Source of the DNA: MGBC163016 sp964649145
GTDB taxonomy: Bacteria; Actinomycetota; Coriobacteriia; Coriobacteriales; Eggerthellaceae
Direction: 5' to 3'
Assembly (NCBI GenBank): GCA_964649145.1
Contig: CAZYOQ010000026.1
Coordinates: forward strand, 1-18,681
Length of the DNA: 18,681 nucleotides
The translations under genes and the position numbers were made by a program. The notes below the pieces were generated by a model. It made no database searches, was not told the origin of the DNA, and worked only from the letters and a program-made list of their open reading frames with translations. Shown in pieces: positions 7,124 to 15,863 of this stretch (position 1 is its first letter; each line of letters starts with the position of its first letter).

Positions 7124-8169
7124 TGTTTTCATATTTCGCAACATATCCTACATTCCTAGTTTTCATGGCATTTATCATAGCTATGCTGTTCACGATGGCA
7201 TTGATGCCGGCATTTATACACCTTCTTCAACGCAAAAACATTGGTCAGCAGGTTAGGGACGACGGACCTCAAAGCCACCTTGTAAAGCAAGGAACGCCCA
7301 CTATGGGCGGCGTCGTCATGTTAATCGCTATCGTGATATCGATTCTTTTTATTGGCCTTCCCGACGTCGAGACCTTCCTTTTGATTGCGGCTCTTCTATG
7401 TGCTGGAATTCTTGGTGCTATAGACGATGGTTCCAAGATCGCGCATGAACGATCTCTTGGTCTTACGCCTAAGATGAAGCTCATATTCCAGTTTGTGATT
7501 GCCGCTGTTTTCATTCTTTGCGCGGTCAATATCCTAGATATTGCTCCCACTGTCGAAATCCCATTTGTATGCAATATTGACATGGGGGTTCTAAGTACCG
7601 TGATCCCGATTGGGGAAGCTGGTTCTATATCGATTCCTTGGATCTACCTTGTTTTCTGCATGATATTGATAGTAGGCATGTGCAATGCTGTGAATTTAAC
7701 AGATGGCCTTGATGGACTTGCATCGGGCTCGGTTATGGTTGTCATGATAGTTATGGCTGCTATCGCGTTTGCACAAAGTACTCTTGAGCCTTCTATTTTC
7801 TCATCCGCGATAGCGGGCGCTTGTGTAGGCTTTCTTTGGTTCAACTCACATCCGGCCGATATCTTCATGGGAGACACCGGCTCTTTGGCATTGGGAATGG
7901 CTCTTGGCTGTATCGCTGTTGTTACCAAGACCGAATTCGTTGTGATAATTATTGGCGCACTGTTTGTGGCAGAGGCGCTTTCCGTGATGATCCAGGTTTT
8001 CTATTTCAAGCGAACCGGTAAACGCGTTTTTTTGATGGCACCGCTTCACCATCATTTCGAGAAGAAAGGATGGTCTGAAACTAAGGTTGTCGTTAGGTTT
8101 TGGATCATAGCGGGAAGCCTTGCAGCACTCGGGTTCTTTATATGGTTCGCTAGCAATATGGGCTTGTAG
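7123..8169 (+). CDS. mraY: MraY, phospho-MurNAc-pentapeptide transferase
   Basis: Integral membrane enzyme that moves phospho-MurNAc-pentapeptide from UDP to undecaprenyl phosphate, making lipid I. It has 348 aa, the usual size, and hydrophobic segments throughout consistent with the ten-helix fold. Catalytic and signature motifs are present: the aspartate pair D101-D102 in IDDGSK, NLTDGLDGLA (191-200), FMGDTGSLALG, and the histidine cluster HHHFE (309-313). The early QGTPTMGG segment is also typical. ATG 7123 overlaps the murF stop by one base. The nearest ribosome-site-like sequence is GAAGG at 7106-7110, rather far, so translational coupling to murF is likely. Confidence 0.97.
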   Translation: MFSYFATYPTFLVFMAFIIAMLFTMALMPAFIHLLQRKNIGQQVRDDGPQSHLVKQGTPTMGGVVMLIAIVISILFIGLPDVETFLLIAALLCAGILGAIDDGSKIAHERSLGLTPKMKLIFQFVIAAVFILCAVNILDIAPTVEIPFVCNIDMGVLSTVIPIGEAGSISIPWIYLVFCMILIVGMCNAVNLTDGLDGLASGSVMVVMIVMAAIAFAQSTLEPSIFSSAIAGACVGFLWFNSHPADIFMGDTGSLALGMALGCIAVVTKTEFVVIIIGALFVAEALSVMIQVFYFKRTGKRVFLMAPLHHHFEKKGWSETKVVVRFWIIAGSLAALGFFIWFASNMGL

Positions 8170-8253
8170 TTTGCATCTTTTGCTTGTAGGCGCGATAGTG
8201 ATGCTATAGGTGTGCTTTTTGTTTACAGAGATGAGATGAATTAAGAAGACCTT

Positions 8254-9819
8254 ATGAGAGAGACTATAAACAAAGACTCTAACAACAGCCAAACAGCTTT
8301 GATTCCAGGCAGGAAGCTAGCCTATGAGCATCTAGGTAACGTAGTCGTGTTGGGTTTGGGTGTTAGCGGTAAGGCGGTGGCTGAATATCTTGCGAAGAAG
8401 TGTTCTAGTCGCATTAGTTCTTTGACAATACTCGGTGGAAAATCCAACGATGACGTTTTAGCGTGGGCTCAAAATCTTGCAGATTCAACGAAGAGTGGCT
8501 TTACCAATATTCTTTTCGATGAGGACGACGCCTCAAAGGCTTTGCCCGAAACCGCAAGCGAATTTGATCTTTGTGTAGCTAGCCCTGGCATTTCGGCGTT
8601 TTCTGCAATGTATGAAAACGCCAGCGCCAACAGCAAAGAGATCATATCCGAGATAGAGTTTGCCTGGCGAGAAAGCATCTCATCTTCAAGATGGGCAGCA
8701 ATCACGGGAACAAACGGTAAGACCACAACGACCGCGCTTTTAGCCCATATTCTGCAGACAGCCGGCTTAGATGCCCATGCAGTTGGCAATATTGGGGATA
8801 CCTGTATTGGACAGGTCGCAAGTGATATCGAATGGGAGGCCGGAGATTCTGCTTCTGAGCCAGTTTATGTTGTTGAGACTTCCTCATACCAGCTTGCATC
8901 TACCTCTAGCTTTGCCCCTAATGTGGCGATAATCCTTGGAATCACGCCAGACCACATAAAGTGGCATAAAACCCATGAACACTACGTCGCCTCGAAGTTT
9001 AAACTCTTAGACAATCTGTCTTCTGTAGAAGGTGCACTAGCAGTGCTTGATGCCACAAACGATGAGGTTCGAAAGAAGGTAAAAGAGATAAAGTCTTATA
9101 GCCTTTCTTCGCGAGGCTATGAATATATTCCGCTTGGAACCAAGAAAGGCATCGGCTTTGATATGCGGAAGGCTTGCGGGTCAGACAATTCCGCGTTTGT
9201 GGATGATTCGGGCTGCTTGACCGTCGCCTTTGAAGGCAATACCTATAAACTTTGTTCCTCAAGTGAACTTAAGATCTTGGGACGTCATAACCAAGTTAAT
9301 GCTCTTGCTGCTGCCGCAGCAGCTCTTGGGCTTCAGGCTTCTCTGGAAGACGTCATATCAGGCTTGAAAACCTTTTTGCCCCTGGAACATAGAATCGAAC
9401 CAGTGGGCACATTCAATGGTGTTTCCTATTACAACGATTCCAAGGCTACGAATGTCGATGCAACGCTTGTGGCGCTAGAAACATTCTTGCCTGCAAAGCC
9501 CATCATTATGCTTGGGGGAGACGACAAAGGTACCGACCTTAGCCCTCTTTTTGCATCTTGCCGCGCAAATGCCAAGGCGTGCATTTGTTATGGCGAGGCT
9601 GGCAGGCGCTTTTATGATGCCCTGAGCGCTTTGCAAGCGGATGGCATTCAGGTCATTTTGGGTTCTACTTTCAAAGACGCATTCGAGAAAGCTAGCTCTA
9701 TTGCTAGTGATGGAGATATTGTCTTGTTGTCTCCCGCGTGCGCCTCGTTTGATGAATTTACGTGTTTTGAGCAACGCGGCGAGCGTTTCAAAGAATACGT
9801 TAAAGAACTAGGTCGGTAG
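8254..9819 (+). CDS. murD: MurD, UDP-MurNAc-L-Ala:D-Glu ligase
   Basis: Cytoplasmic ATP-dependent ligase adding D-glutamate to UDP-MurNAc-L-Ala. Motifs in order are VVVLGLGVSGKAVA (UDP-binding N domain), GTNGKTT (152-158), VGNIGDT, ETSSYQL, ITPDHIKWH, NDSKATNVDAT, LGGDDKGTD and SPACASFDEF. At 521 aa it is longer than the usual 440-470: about 26 extra residues precede the glycine-rich loop and several inter-motif loops are long. ATG 8254 has AAGAAG at 8243-8248 with five-base spacing. It follows mraY after 84 bases, the largest gap inside the run before ftsZ, so an internal promoter is possible but none is convincing. Confidence 0.96.
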   Translation: MRETINKDSNNSQTALIPGRKLAYEHLGNVVVLGLGVSGKAVAEYLAKKCSSRISSLTILGGKSNDDVLAWAQNLADSTKSGFTNILFDEDDASKALPETASEFDLCVASPGISAFSAMYENASANSKEIISEIEFAWRESISSSRWAAITGTNGKTTTTALLAHILQTAGLDAHAVGNIGDTCIGQVASDIEWEAGDSASEPVYVVETSSYQLASTSSFAPNVAIILGITPDHIKWHKTHEHYVASKFKLLDNLSSVEGALAVLDATNDEVRKKVKEIKSYSLSSRGYEYIPLGTKKGIGFDMRKACGSDNSAFVDDSGCLTVAFEGNTYKLCSSSELKILGRHNQVNALAAAAAALGLQASLEDVISGLKTFLPLEHRIEPVGTFNGVSYYNDSKATNVDATLVALETFLPAKPIIMLGGDDKGTDLSPLFASCRANAKACICYGEAGRRFYDALSALQADGIQVILGSTFKDAFEKASSIASDGDIVLLSPACASFDEFTCFEQRGERFKEYVKELGR

Positions 9820-9829
9820 TCGCAAGACC

Positions 9830-11305
9830 ATGGCTGCAAAAAAAGGCTTCAGGCTTATGCCTAAAATTGATTCTCGTGCATCGAGAATCTTTCTTTTGGC
9901 CTCAGTATTTGCCCTTGTAGTCATTGGGTTAATAATGGTCTATTCCGCTACTTCTGCAAGTCTTGTAAGTCAAGGCGCTAACCCTTATGAAGACGTTTCC
10001 AAGCAGGTTTTATTCGTTGTGATTGGTACAGGGCTAATGCTTCTTTTCTTGCTTGCCATTCCATATCAAAATTGGCGCGGAAAGCTTATGTGGGCTTATT
10101 ACTGGTTTTGCATATTGCTCATCATTTTGACGTTTTTCTTAGGCACGGAAGTAAACGGTGCTAGGCGTTGGTTGTATTTGGGCCAAATTGGCTTTCAGCC
10201 TTCCGAATTCGTAAAGATCGCCTTGTTACTGATGACGATCAATATTGTCTATAACTACTCAGAGGGTTTCTTAGAGTTTCGTGCTGCGATAACTCGCTTT
10301 CTTATCGCGGTTGTGCTTCCTTTAGGCTTCATCTTATTGACACAGTCAGACTTGGGTAGCGCTGCTATCACGCTCGTTGGCATAATCGCGATTCTTTGGA
10401 TTGGAGGCGTCAACAGGAAATACCTTGCAATAATCATTGCTGCTATTGTGGTAGTGGTTCTAGTGGCTATCTTTGGTGTAGGTTATAGAAGTTCGCGCCT
10501 GGTCTACCTAAACCCTTGGAACGACGGGCAAAACGGCCTAGGATCCGGATACAACATCATTCATGCATACTACGCGATATCTGAAGGTGGGCTTTTTGGG
10601 GTCGGGCTAGGTTCGTCTCACGAGAAGTATTCCTACCTGTTTGCCTCCGATAGCGACTTCATTTATGCAATCATATGCGAAGAGACAGGTATGTTAGGCG
10701 GTCTTGTAGTTATATGCCTGTTCATCGTTATCCTTTACGCGGGTTTGAGAATAGCTGCGCAATGTCCGGACAGGTTTGGGAAGATGGTCTCTGGAGGCTT
10801 TGCGATTATGCTTGTTTTCCAGGCCTTCTTAAATATAGGATCCACAATAGGAGTGCTGCCCACAACTGGAAAGCCTCTTCCTTTCATATCTTCTGGCGGG
10901 TCATCGGCTATCTCTTCGCTGATGATCATAGGTCTTATGCTTGAGGTTTCTAAGGGAACCGAACTTATGACGGATGTGGGCAGAAAGCGAGATAATTTCC
11001 GTATAATGCGAAACGTCGACAGAAGTCCTACAAACGACAGCCGCACGTATGAGCCGGCTTTTAGAAGGACTACTTTCGTTGATGATCAGTGGGAAATACA
11101 GCAAGGGCACACGACGAACCGAGACATGTCGCAGGGCTCATTAGACAAGGTTCGCAAAACGCCTGGTAAGAAGCGCTATCGTTTCGAGGATCTTGATACA
11201 AGCGCGCGAGGAGGAGCAGATGGGCAAGAACGTGGTTCTAACAGGGGGCGGAACAGCAGGTCACGTTTATCCGGCACTGGCACTCGCAGAAATACTGGTC
11301 GCTGA
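9830..11305 (+). CDS. ftsW: FtsW, SEDS-family septal peptidoglycan polymerase
   Basis: Polytopic membrane glycosyltransferase that polymerises lipid II at the septum with FtsI. The 491-aa product has a hydrophobic core of about ten segments ending near residue 385. SEDS motifs are GARRWL, FQPSEFVKI, QSDLGSA, GVGLGSS, SDSDFIYAIICEETG (with D276 in the position I associate with the catalytic aspartate and E284/E285) and TTGKPLPFISSGGSS. A hydrophilic, arginine-rich tail of about 105 residues follows; its last 28 residues (464-491) are encoded inside the start of murG in another frame. ATG 9830 lacks a clear ribosome site; ATG 9857, with AAAAGG upstream, is a plausible alternative that still precedes the first membrane segment. 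Confidence 0.95.
   Translation: MAAKKGFRLMPKIDSRASRIFLLASVFALVVIGLIMVYSATSASLVSQGANPYEDVSKQVLFVVIGTGLMLLFLLAIPYQNWRGKLMWAYYWFCILLIILTFFLGTEVNGARRWLYLGQIGFQPSEFVKIALLLMTINIVYNYSEGFLEFRAAITRFLIAVVLPLGFILLTQSDLGSAAITLVGIIAILWIGGVNRKYLAIIIAAIVVVVLVAIFGVGYRSSRLVYLNPWNDGQNGLGSGYNIIHAYYAISEGGLFGVGLGSSHEKYSYLFASDSDFIYAIICEETGMLGGLVVICLFIVILYAGLRIAAQCPDRFGKMVSGGFAIMLVFQAFLNIGSTIGVLPTTGKPLPFISSGGSSAISSLMIIGLMLEVSKGTELMTDVGRKRDNFRIMRNVDRSPTNDSRTYEPAFRRTTFVDDQWEIQQGHTTNRDMSQGSLDKVRKTPGKKRYRFEDLDTSARGGADGQERGSNRGRNSRSRLSGTGTRRNTGR
11208..11216 (+). promoter_or_regulatory. Strong ribosome site for murG inside ftsW
   Basis: GAGGAGGAG with a full AGGAGG core (11209-11214) stands five bases before ATG 11220. 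It lies within the ftsW reading frame. It fixes the murG start at 11220 rather than the earlier in-frame codon at 11193. Confidence 0.85.
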
Positions 11306-12317
11306 TGGATGCGAGGTGTTTTTTGCAGGAACGCCTCACGGAATTGAATCGAAGATAGTTCCTAGTGAAGGTTATCCTTTCAAGGCGTTCGATTCTTCTG
11401 GTTTCGACCGCTCACACCCACTCTCTCTTGTAAGCGGAGTGTCGAAAATCTTAAAGAGTACTAAAGCTGCAACGAAGTGGTTTGCAGAAATTCGCCCAAG
11501 CATTGTTGTGAGCTTTGGCGGTTATGTTTCCATTCCTGTGGCTCGCGCTGCCGAAAAGGCTAAGATCCCCGTTATTGTGCATGAGCAAAACTCCATTATG
11601 GGAATGGCGAATAAGTATCTTGCAAAGAAGGCGCGAACCGTTTGCTTAACTTACGAACAAGCTGCCTCTTATGTGCCAGATGGGGTTAAATGTGTGCTCA
11701 CAGGAAACCCGGTGAGACAATCGCTTCTGACTACTACGCGCGAGGAAGGCCGCAAATATCTAGATGTTCCAGATGATGTGCAATTGCTTGTGGTATTTGG
11801 GGGAAGCAGGGGGGCACGCCATATAAATGAGGCTATTGTTGGCATGAAAGACATTCTTCTTAGCCAGCCCAACCTAGTACTTGTGCACATAACAGGGCCT
11901 GATGAATTCGATCAAGTGTCTTCGGCGATGAATTTGACTGATGATCAATCTAAGCGTTGGCGCTTGATAGCTTACGAAAATCAGATGCCCAAGGTGCTTT
12001 CTGCTGCAGATGCAGTGGTCTCTAGAGCAGGTGCTACCTCGTTGGCAGAGATTGCTGCTAAGTGCATACCTTCGGTGCTGATACCATATCCTTATGCAAC
12101 AAACGACCATCAGAGGGTAAATGCGAACTCTTATGCATCTTCTGGAGCCGCTATAGTCGTTGACGATAGCGATCTTGAAGGGGATGATTTCAAGGAAATC
12201 GTTCTTTCAGTGGCAACAGATGCAGACCTTAGGGGCAGTATGCGAACGGCTGCGCAGTCTTTAGACCAGGCTAATGCGGCTTGCGCCCTTGCGAAGGTTG
12301 TTGAAGAGAACATATAA
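11220..12317 (+). CDS. murG: MurG, lipid II synthase
   Basis: Membrane-associated GT28-family glycosyltransferase transferring GlcNAc from UDP-GlcNAc to lipid I; 365 aa, family-typical. The first glycine loop is TGGGTAGHVYPALALAE (8-24), followed by FGGYVSIP, HEQN (121-124) with the adjacent GMAN, TGNPVR, FGGSRGARHIN (second glycine loop) and SRAGATSLAEI, the donor-binding region. The start is ATG 11220, set by a strong ribosome site and by the conserved N-terminus immediately following. The first 86 bases overlap the 3' end of ftsW in a different frame, placing the most conserved loop of MurG under the variable FtsW tail. Confidence 0.97.
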   Translation: MGKNVVLTGGGTAGHVYPALALAEILVADGCEVFFAGTPHGIESKIVPSEGYPFKAFDSSGFDRSHPLSLVSGVSKILKSTKAATKWFAEIRPSIVVSFGGYVSIPVARAAEKAKIPVIVHEQNSIMGMANKYLAKKARTVCLTYEQAASYVPDGVKCVLTGNPVRQSLLTTTREEGRKYLDVPDDVQLLVVFGGSRGARHINEAIVGMKDILLSQPNLVLVHITGPDEFDQVSSAMNLTDDQSKRWRLIAYENQMPKVLSAADAVVSRAGATSLAEIAAKCIPSVLIPYPYATNDHQRVNANSYASSGAAIVVDDSDLEGDDFKEIVLSVATDADLRGSMRTAAQSLDQANAACALAKVVEENI

Positions 12318-12340
12318 GCGCTTTAGGAGAAACCAATCAA

Positions 12341-13735
12341 ATGAATAAGCTTCACTTTATAGGAATAGGCGGCGTTGGCATGAGCGGTGTGGCAAAAGTT
12401 GCCAACGATCAGGGCTTTGAAGTTAGTGGCTCTGACATAAAGGCTAGTCGCTACACGGCAGAATTAGAGAGCCTAGGTGTTAAGGTCTCCATCGGCCATA
12501 GCGCGCAAAACCTTCCCGAAGATGCAGAAGTTGTTGTCTCCACTGCCATTTTGGACAATAACCCTGAATTTGCAGCGGCGAAGGATCGAGGCCTTAAGAT
12601 AATACACAGGGCTGACATGTTGGCATATCTGGGTCGCGATCTTAAGACACTTGCAGTTGCAGGCACTCACGGAAAAACCACTACCTCATCGATGCTTGCA
12701 AGTGTGCTTGAAAAGATGGGCGAAGATCCAACTTTTTTGATCGGTGGCACTCTAAGCGAATTCAAGACCAATGCTCATAGCGGGTCAGGCTCATATTATG
12801 TGATCGAGGCCGATGAATCAGATAAGTCGTTTACAAAATTGTCTCCCGCGGCTGTAATACTTACAAATATCGAGCCTGACCACCTTGACCACTATAAAGA
12901 TATTTCCGAAATATATGACCTGTTCGCCCAGTTCATCTCCTCTGTTCCTTCTGGAGGGCAAGTCGTAGTATGTGCAAACGACGAAAGCGCATGCAAGCTT
13001 GCTAAAGATTGCGCCAAAGGCAAGGTTGTTACATATGGCACAGCCGATACCGCTACATACAAGATAGAATCTATTGACATTTCGGGTTTGAAGTCGACAT
13101 TTAGCCTTTTGCTGCCTAGCGGCAAGACTTTGCGTGCATCTATTCCGCAAAATCCCGGTAAACATAATGTACTAAATGGAGCAGCAGTGCTTGCCTTGAT
13201 ATGTGAGCTTGGTTTGGATGTCGAAGCAGCAGCAAGCGCCTTATCTCAGTTCAAGGGGGTTCATAGGCGTTTTGATCTTGTTGGAGAAGAACAGGGCGTT
13301 ACGGTGGTGGACGATTATGCGCACCATCCCACAGAAATTGCAGCTACCATCAAAGCGGCTCGCTCACTAGATTTCAATGACTTACATGTGGTCTTCCAAC
13401 CTCACAGGTATTCTAGAGCTAAATTGTTCACCGATGTTTTACGAGACGATTTTGCCTGTGCCTTTGACGACGCTTCCACCGTTACGTTTATGGATGTGTA
13501 TTCGGCAGGAGAAACCCCGATTCCTGGCGTTAATGGCAAGACCTTTCTTAACATTGTTTTGGATCACGAAGGCCATCCTTCGGCAAAGTACGTTCCAAGA
13601 AGGATTGATGTGGCACCACATGTGGCAGATATAGCAAAGCCGGGCGACCTTGTTATCACTATGGGCGCAGGAGATGTGACAGAACTTGGCCGCCATATAC
13701 TCGACGAGATCCGCCGTCGTCATGACGAGGCCTAG
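12341..13735 (+). CDS. murC: MurC, UDP-MurNAc:L-alanine ligase
   Basis: First amino-acid ligase of the stem-peptide pathway, adding L-Ala to UDP-MurNAc with ATP; 464 aa, normal length. Motifs are GIGGVGMSGVA at the N-terminus, GTHGKTT (108-114; the histidine distinguishes MurC from its paralogues), ADESDKSF, TNIEPDHLDHY, DDYAHHPTEI, FQPHRYSR and GAGDVTELG. ATG 12341 is preceded by AGGAGA (12325-12330) at ten bases. It follows murG after 23 bases and precedes murB by three, so murC and murB are separate genes, not the fusion seen in some bacteria. Confidence 0.97.
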   Translation: MNKLHFIGIGGVGMSGVAKVANDQGFEVSGSDIKASRYTAELESLGVKVSIGHSAQNLPEDAEVVVSTAILDNNPEFAAAKDRGLKIIHRADMLAYLGRDLKTLAVAGTHGKTTTSSMLASVLEKMGEDPTFLIGGTLSEFKTNAHSGSGSYYVIEADESDKSFTKLSPAAVILTNIEPDHLDHYKDISEIYDLFAQFISSVPSGGQVVVCANDESACKLAKDCAKGKVVTYGTADTATYKIESIDISGLKSTFSLLLPSGKTLRASIPQNPGKHNVLNGAAVLALICELGLDVEAAASALSQFKGVHRRFDLVGEEQGVTVVDDYAHHPTEIAATIKAARSLDFNDLHVVFQPHRYSRAKLFTDVLRDDFACAFDDASTVTFMDVYSAGETPIPGVNGKTFLNIVLDHEGHPSAKYVPRRIDVAPHVADIAKPGDLVITMGAGDVTELGRHILDEIRRRHDEA

Positions 13736-13738
13736 TAA

Positions 13739-14665
13739 ATGCCTGTACTTGACAAGCGTGTATTCGACCCGCTGCTTTCGCCCGACTTCGATGGTGAGGC
13801 TTTTTTAGATGAGCCTATGTCTAGGCATACGACTTATCGAATAGGCGGCCCTGCCGATTGCTTCGTTCGCGTTGATTCTGTAGGCGCACTGAAACTTCTT
13901 GCCGAAATTTGCAGGGAAGCGTCGCTTCCTTTGTACGTGATAGGGCGCGGTTCTAACATTCTTGCAAGCGATGAAGGAGTAGGCGGCATCGTTGCTGTTC
14001 TTGGTCGCGACTTTAGGAATTTTTCGGTAGATAAGCAAAATGCCAGCATCGTTTCTGGTGCAGGGGTTTTGTTGTCTGCGATTGTACAGGAGGCGCTTCG
14101 CAACTCGCTTGAAGGAATGGAGTTTGCCGTGGGAACTCCGGGAAGCGTTGGCGGGGCGCTTCGGATGAACGCCGGCTCTTCACGGGAGTGGATAGGCTCT
14201 AGGGTGGCATCTGTTATTTCTATTCGCGATGACGGCACGCTTGTCAGAAGAACTGGTAAAGATCTTAAGTGGGGCTACAGGACAAGCTCTTTTCCTTCAG
14301 GGGAGGTTATCCTTGAATGTGAGCTTGCGCTTCAGTCGGGAAATGAAACTGTCATAAAGGCGAAGATGGAGGCCAGCCTTAAAAAGAGGAGGCGCTCTCA
14401 GCCGCTCGACCTTCCAAGCTGTGGAAGCGTTTTCAAAAACCCAGAAGGTGGGTCTGCTGCGAAGATGATTGACGATCTTGGTTTGAAAGGAACAAGAATT
14501 GGCGGGGCTCAGATTTCCGAGAAGCACGCCAATTTCATTGTAAATGTAGGTGGCGCCACAGCAAGCGATGTGCGTGGTCTTATAGATCTTGCTAGGGCAA
14601 AGGTTAAAGAAGCGTATGGCATAGAACTCCGCACAGAGGTTCGCTTCCTCGGGTTTAACCATTAA
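13739..14665 (+). CDS. murB: MurB, UDP-N-acetylenolpyruvoylglucosamine reductase
   Basis: FAD- and NADPH-dependent reductase converting UDP-GlcNAc-enolpyruvate to UDP-MurNAc; 308 aa, the size of type II MurB. FAD-binding features are TTYRIGGPAD, GRGSNIL (69-75) and GTPGSVGGALRMNAG. Catalytic features are Arg181 in WGYR, the serine proton donor Ser230 in PSCGSVFKNP, and a glutamate in the C-terminal LRTEVRFLG. SEKHANFIVN is also conserved. ATG 13739 has GAGG (13727-13730) eight bases upstream. It lies three bases after murC and is followed by ftsQ after 12 bases. Confidence 0.96.
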   Translation: MPVLDKRVFDPLLSPDFDGEAFLDEPMSRHTTYRIGGPADCFVRVDSVGALKLLAEICREASLPLYVIGRGSNILASDEGVGGIVAVLGRDFRNFSVDKQNASIVSGAGVLLSAIVQEALRNSLEGMEFAVGTPGSVGGALRMNAGSSREWIGSRVASVISIRDDGTLVRRTGKDLKWGYRTSSFPSGEVILECELALQSGNETVIKAKMEASLKKRRRSQPLDLPSCGSVFKNPEGGSAAKMIDDLGLKGTRIGGAQISEKHANFIVNVGGATASDVRGLIDLARAKVKEAYGIELRTEVRFLGFNH

Positions 14666-14670
14666 GGGGA
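14664..14670 (+). promoter_or_regulatory. Ribosome site choosing the ftsQ ATG
   Basis: AAGGGGA overlaps the murB stop and stands seven bases before ATG 14678. The earlier in-frame GTG at 14672 is almost on top of it and so is unlikely to be used. Confidence 0.55.
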
Positions 14671-14677
14671 TGTGCGC

Positions 14678-15823
14678 ATGAAATTGTCTTCGGGTAGGTC
14701 TTCGAACTCCAAGAAAAATGCCACATCTAGCTTAAAGAAGTCTACTATGCGCTCGGATAGCATCGACACATCACCTAGGTCTAAATCAAACAGCTCCAAT
14801 TTCGGAGGAAATGGTTTAAATAACCCGCGCATCTCAAATGGCGCAAATAGTGCAAATATCTCACGCGGCACTATTACTAGTCAGCCCTCGAAGGCTAATG
14901 TGGGTGCTGTGACCATTAAAGGCTCGGGCAATCCACGTAAATCCTCTTCAACTGTTCGCTTGGAAAGCCAGACTATTGGGCAGATAAAACAAGATCGCAA
15001 ACGCCAGATTGCGGCTGAAGAAAGGCGTGTGAGAGCTGGTCAAAAAACAAGAAAGTCGGGACATCCGTTTGTATTTCTTGGTATCGGAATCGCTTTTCTG
15101 ATAGCGCTTCTCGCAGGACTTTTCGTTGTTTACAAGACAGATATCTTCAAAATCGAAACTATAGATATTACGGGCACCGACCATCTAACCACACAAGAAG
15201 TAAGTGCCTTGGTAAGCGTTCCTCAAGGAACCACGCTTTTCAATTTGGATGCAGATTCAATAGTTGCAAGCTTAGAGCGCGATTCTTGGGTTGAAAGCGT
15301 GGATGTAAACAGGATTTTGCCCAACAAGCTTGAGATAGTAATACACGAAAGATCGATTGTTGCTGTTGCCGAGATTCCCATGGGTGATTCGCAAGAGATC
15401 CAAGAATGGGCGATCGCCAAAGACGGTGTCTGGCTAATGGCAATTCCTGAAAAAGACACAGAGCTTGGTTCTCAAATAAGCGAACAAATCTACCAAGACG
15501 CGCAAAGCGCCCTTCATATTACAGATGTCGAATACGGAGTCCAGCCTGAAATAGGGGCTCATTGCACAGATTCTGCTATTACCAATGGGCTAGAGATTAT
15601 CTCGGGTATGACAACGTCTCTTGCTGAACAAGTGAAGTCGGTATCTGCTCCCGATGTGGAATCGACGATGTTGGTGCTCGACAATAACGTCGAGATAGCA
15701 TTCGGTACATCTGACGATATTCGCGATAAGGAAAGGATTGCTCTTCAAATAATGGAGGACAATCCCAAGGTTGTTTACATCAACGTTCGCGTTCCTGACC
15801 GCCCAACTTGGCGTTCTGCCTAA
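14678..15823 (+). CDS. ftsQ: FtsQ/DivIB divisome protein
   Basis: Bitopic division protein linking FtsL/FtsB-type partners to the septal synthase; 381 aa from ATG 14678. A long cytoplasmic N-terminus (about 1-128), rich in Ser, Asn, Lys and Arg, precedes one membrane segment (about 131-152). A POTRA domain starts at FKIETIDITGTDHLT and includes LPNKLEIVIHER, the usual end of that domain. A beta-rich extracellular region then runs to the C-terminus. POTRA order and the position before ftsZ support the call. The N-terminal region is much longer than the roughly 25 residues of E. coli FtsQ. A 116-base gap to ftsZ follows. Confidence 0.9.
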   Translation: MKLSSGRSSNSKKNATSSLKKSTMRSDSIDTSPRSKSNSSNFGGNGLNNPRISNGANSANISRGTITSQPSKANVGAVTIKGSGNPRKSSSTVRLESQTIGQIKQDRKRQIAAEERRVRAGQKTRKSGHPFVFLGIGIAFLIALLAGLFVVYKTDIFKIETIDITGTDHLTTQEVSALVSVPQGTTLFNLDADSIVASLERDSWVESVDVNRILPNKLEIVIHERSIVAVAEIPMGDSQEIQEWAIAKDGVWLMAIPEKDTELGSQISEQIYQDAQSALHITDVEYGVQPEIGAHCTDSAITNGLEIISGMTTSLAEQVKSVSAPDVESTMLVLDNNVEIAFGTSDDIRDKERIALQIMEDNPKVVYINVRVPDRPTWRSA

Positions 15824-15835
15824 AACGGAATTCAT

Positions 15836-15863
15836 TTGCACCCTATATTGTTTCGTGTACAAT
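15836..15863 (+). promoter_or_regulatory. Candidate ftsZ promoter
   Basis: TACAAT at 15858-15863 matches the -10 consensus at five of six positions. TTGCAC at 15836-15841, 16 bp upstream, is a partial -35. TATAAG at 15889-15894 is a weaker second -10. The 116-base gap between ftsQ and ftsZ is the largest in the cluster, which fits separate transcription of ftsZ. Confidence 0.5.

Noticed and set aside
8184..8210. Possible promoter TTGTAG ... TATAGG before murD
   Set aside because: The spacer is 15 bp and both hexamers are poor, so it is not listed as a feature.
7846..8292. Reverse-strand open frame of 148 codons over the mraY end and the gap before murD
   Set aside because: Mostly antisense to the conserved mraY C-terminus, with no motif and atypical composition; the gap part alone is too short to be a gene.
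9838..9844. Run of seven A at the ftsW start, possible slippage site
   Set aside because: It is at codons 3-5, and an alternative ATG at 9857 lies downstream; nothing shows programmed frameshifting.
12818..13165. Reverse-strand open frame of 115 codons inside murC
   Set aside because: Antisense to strongly conserved MurC codons, without its own signals.
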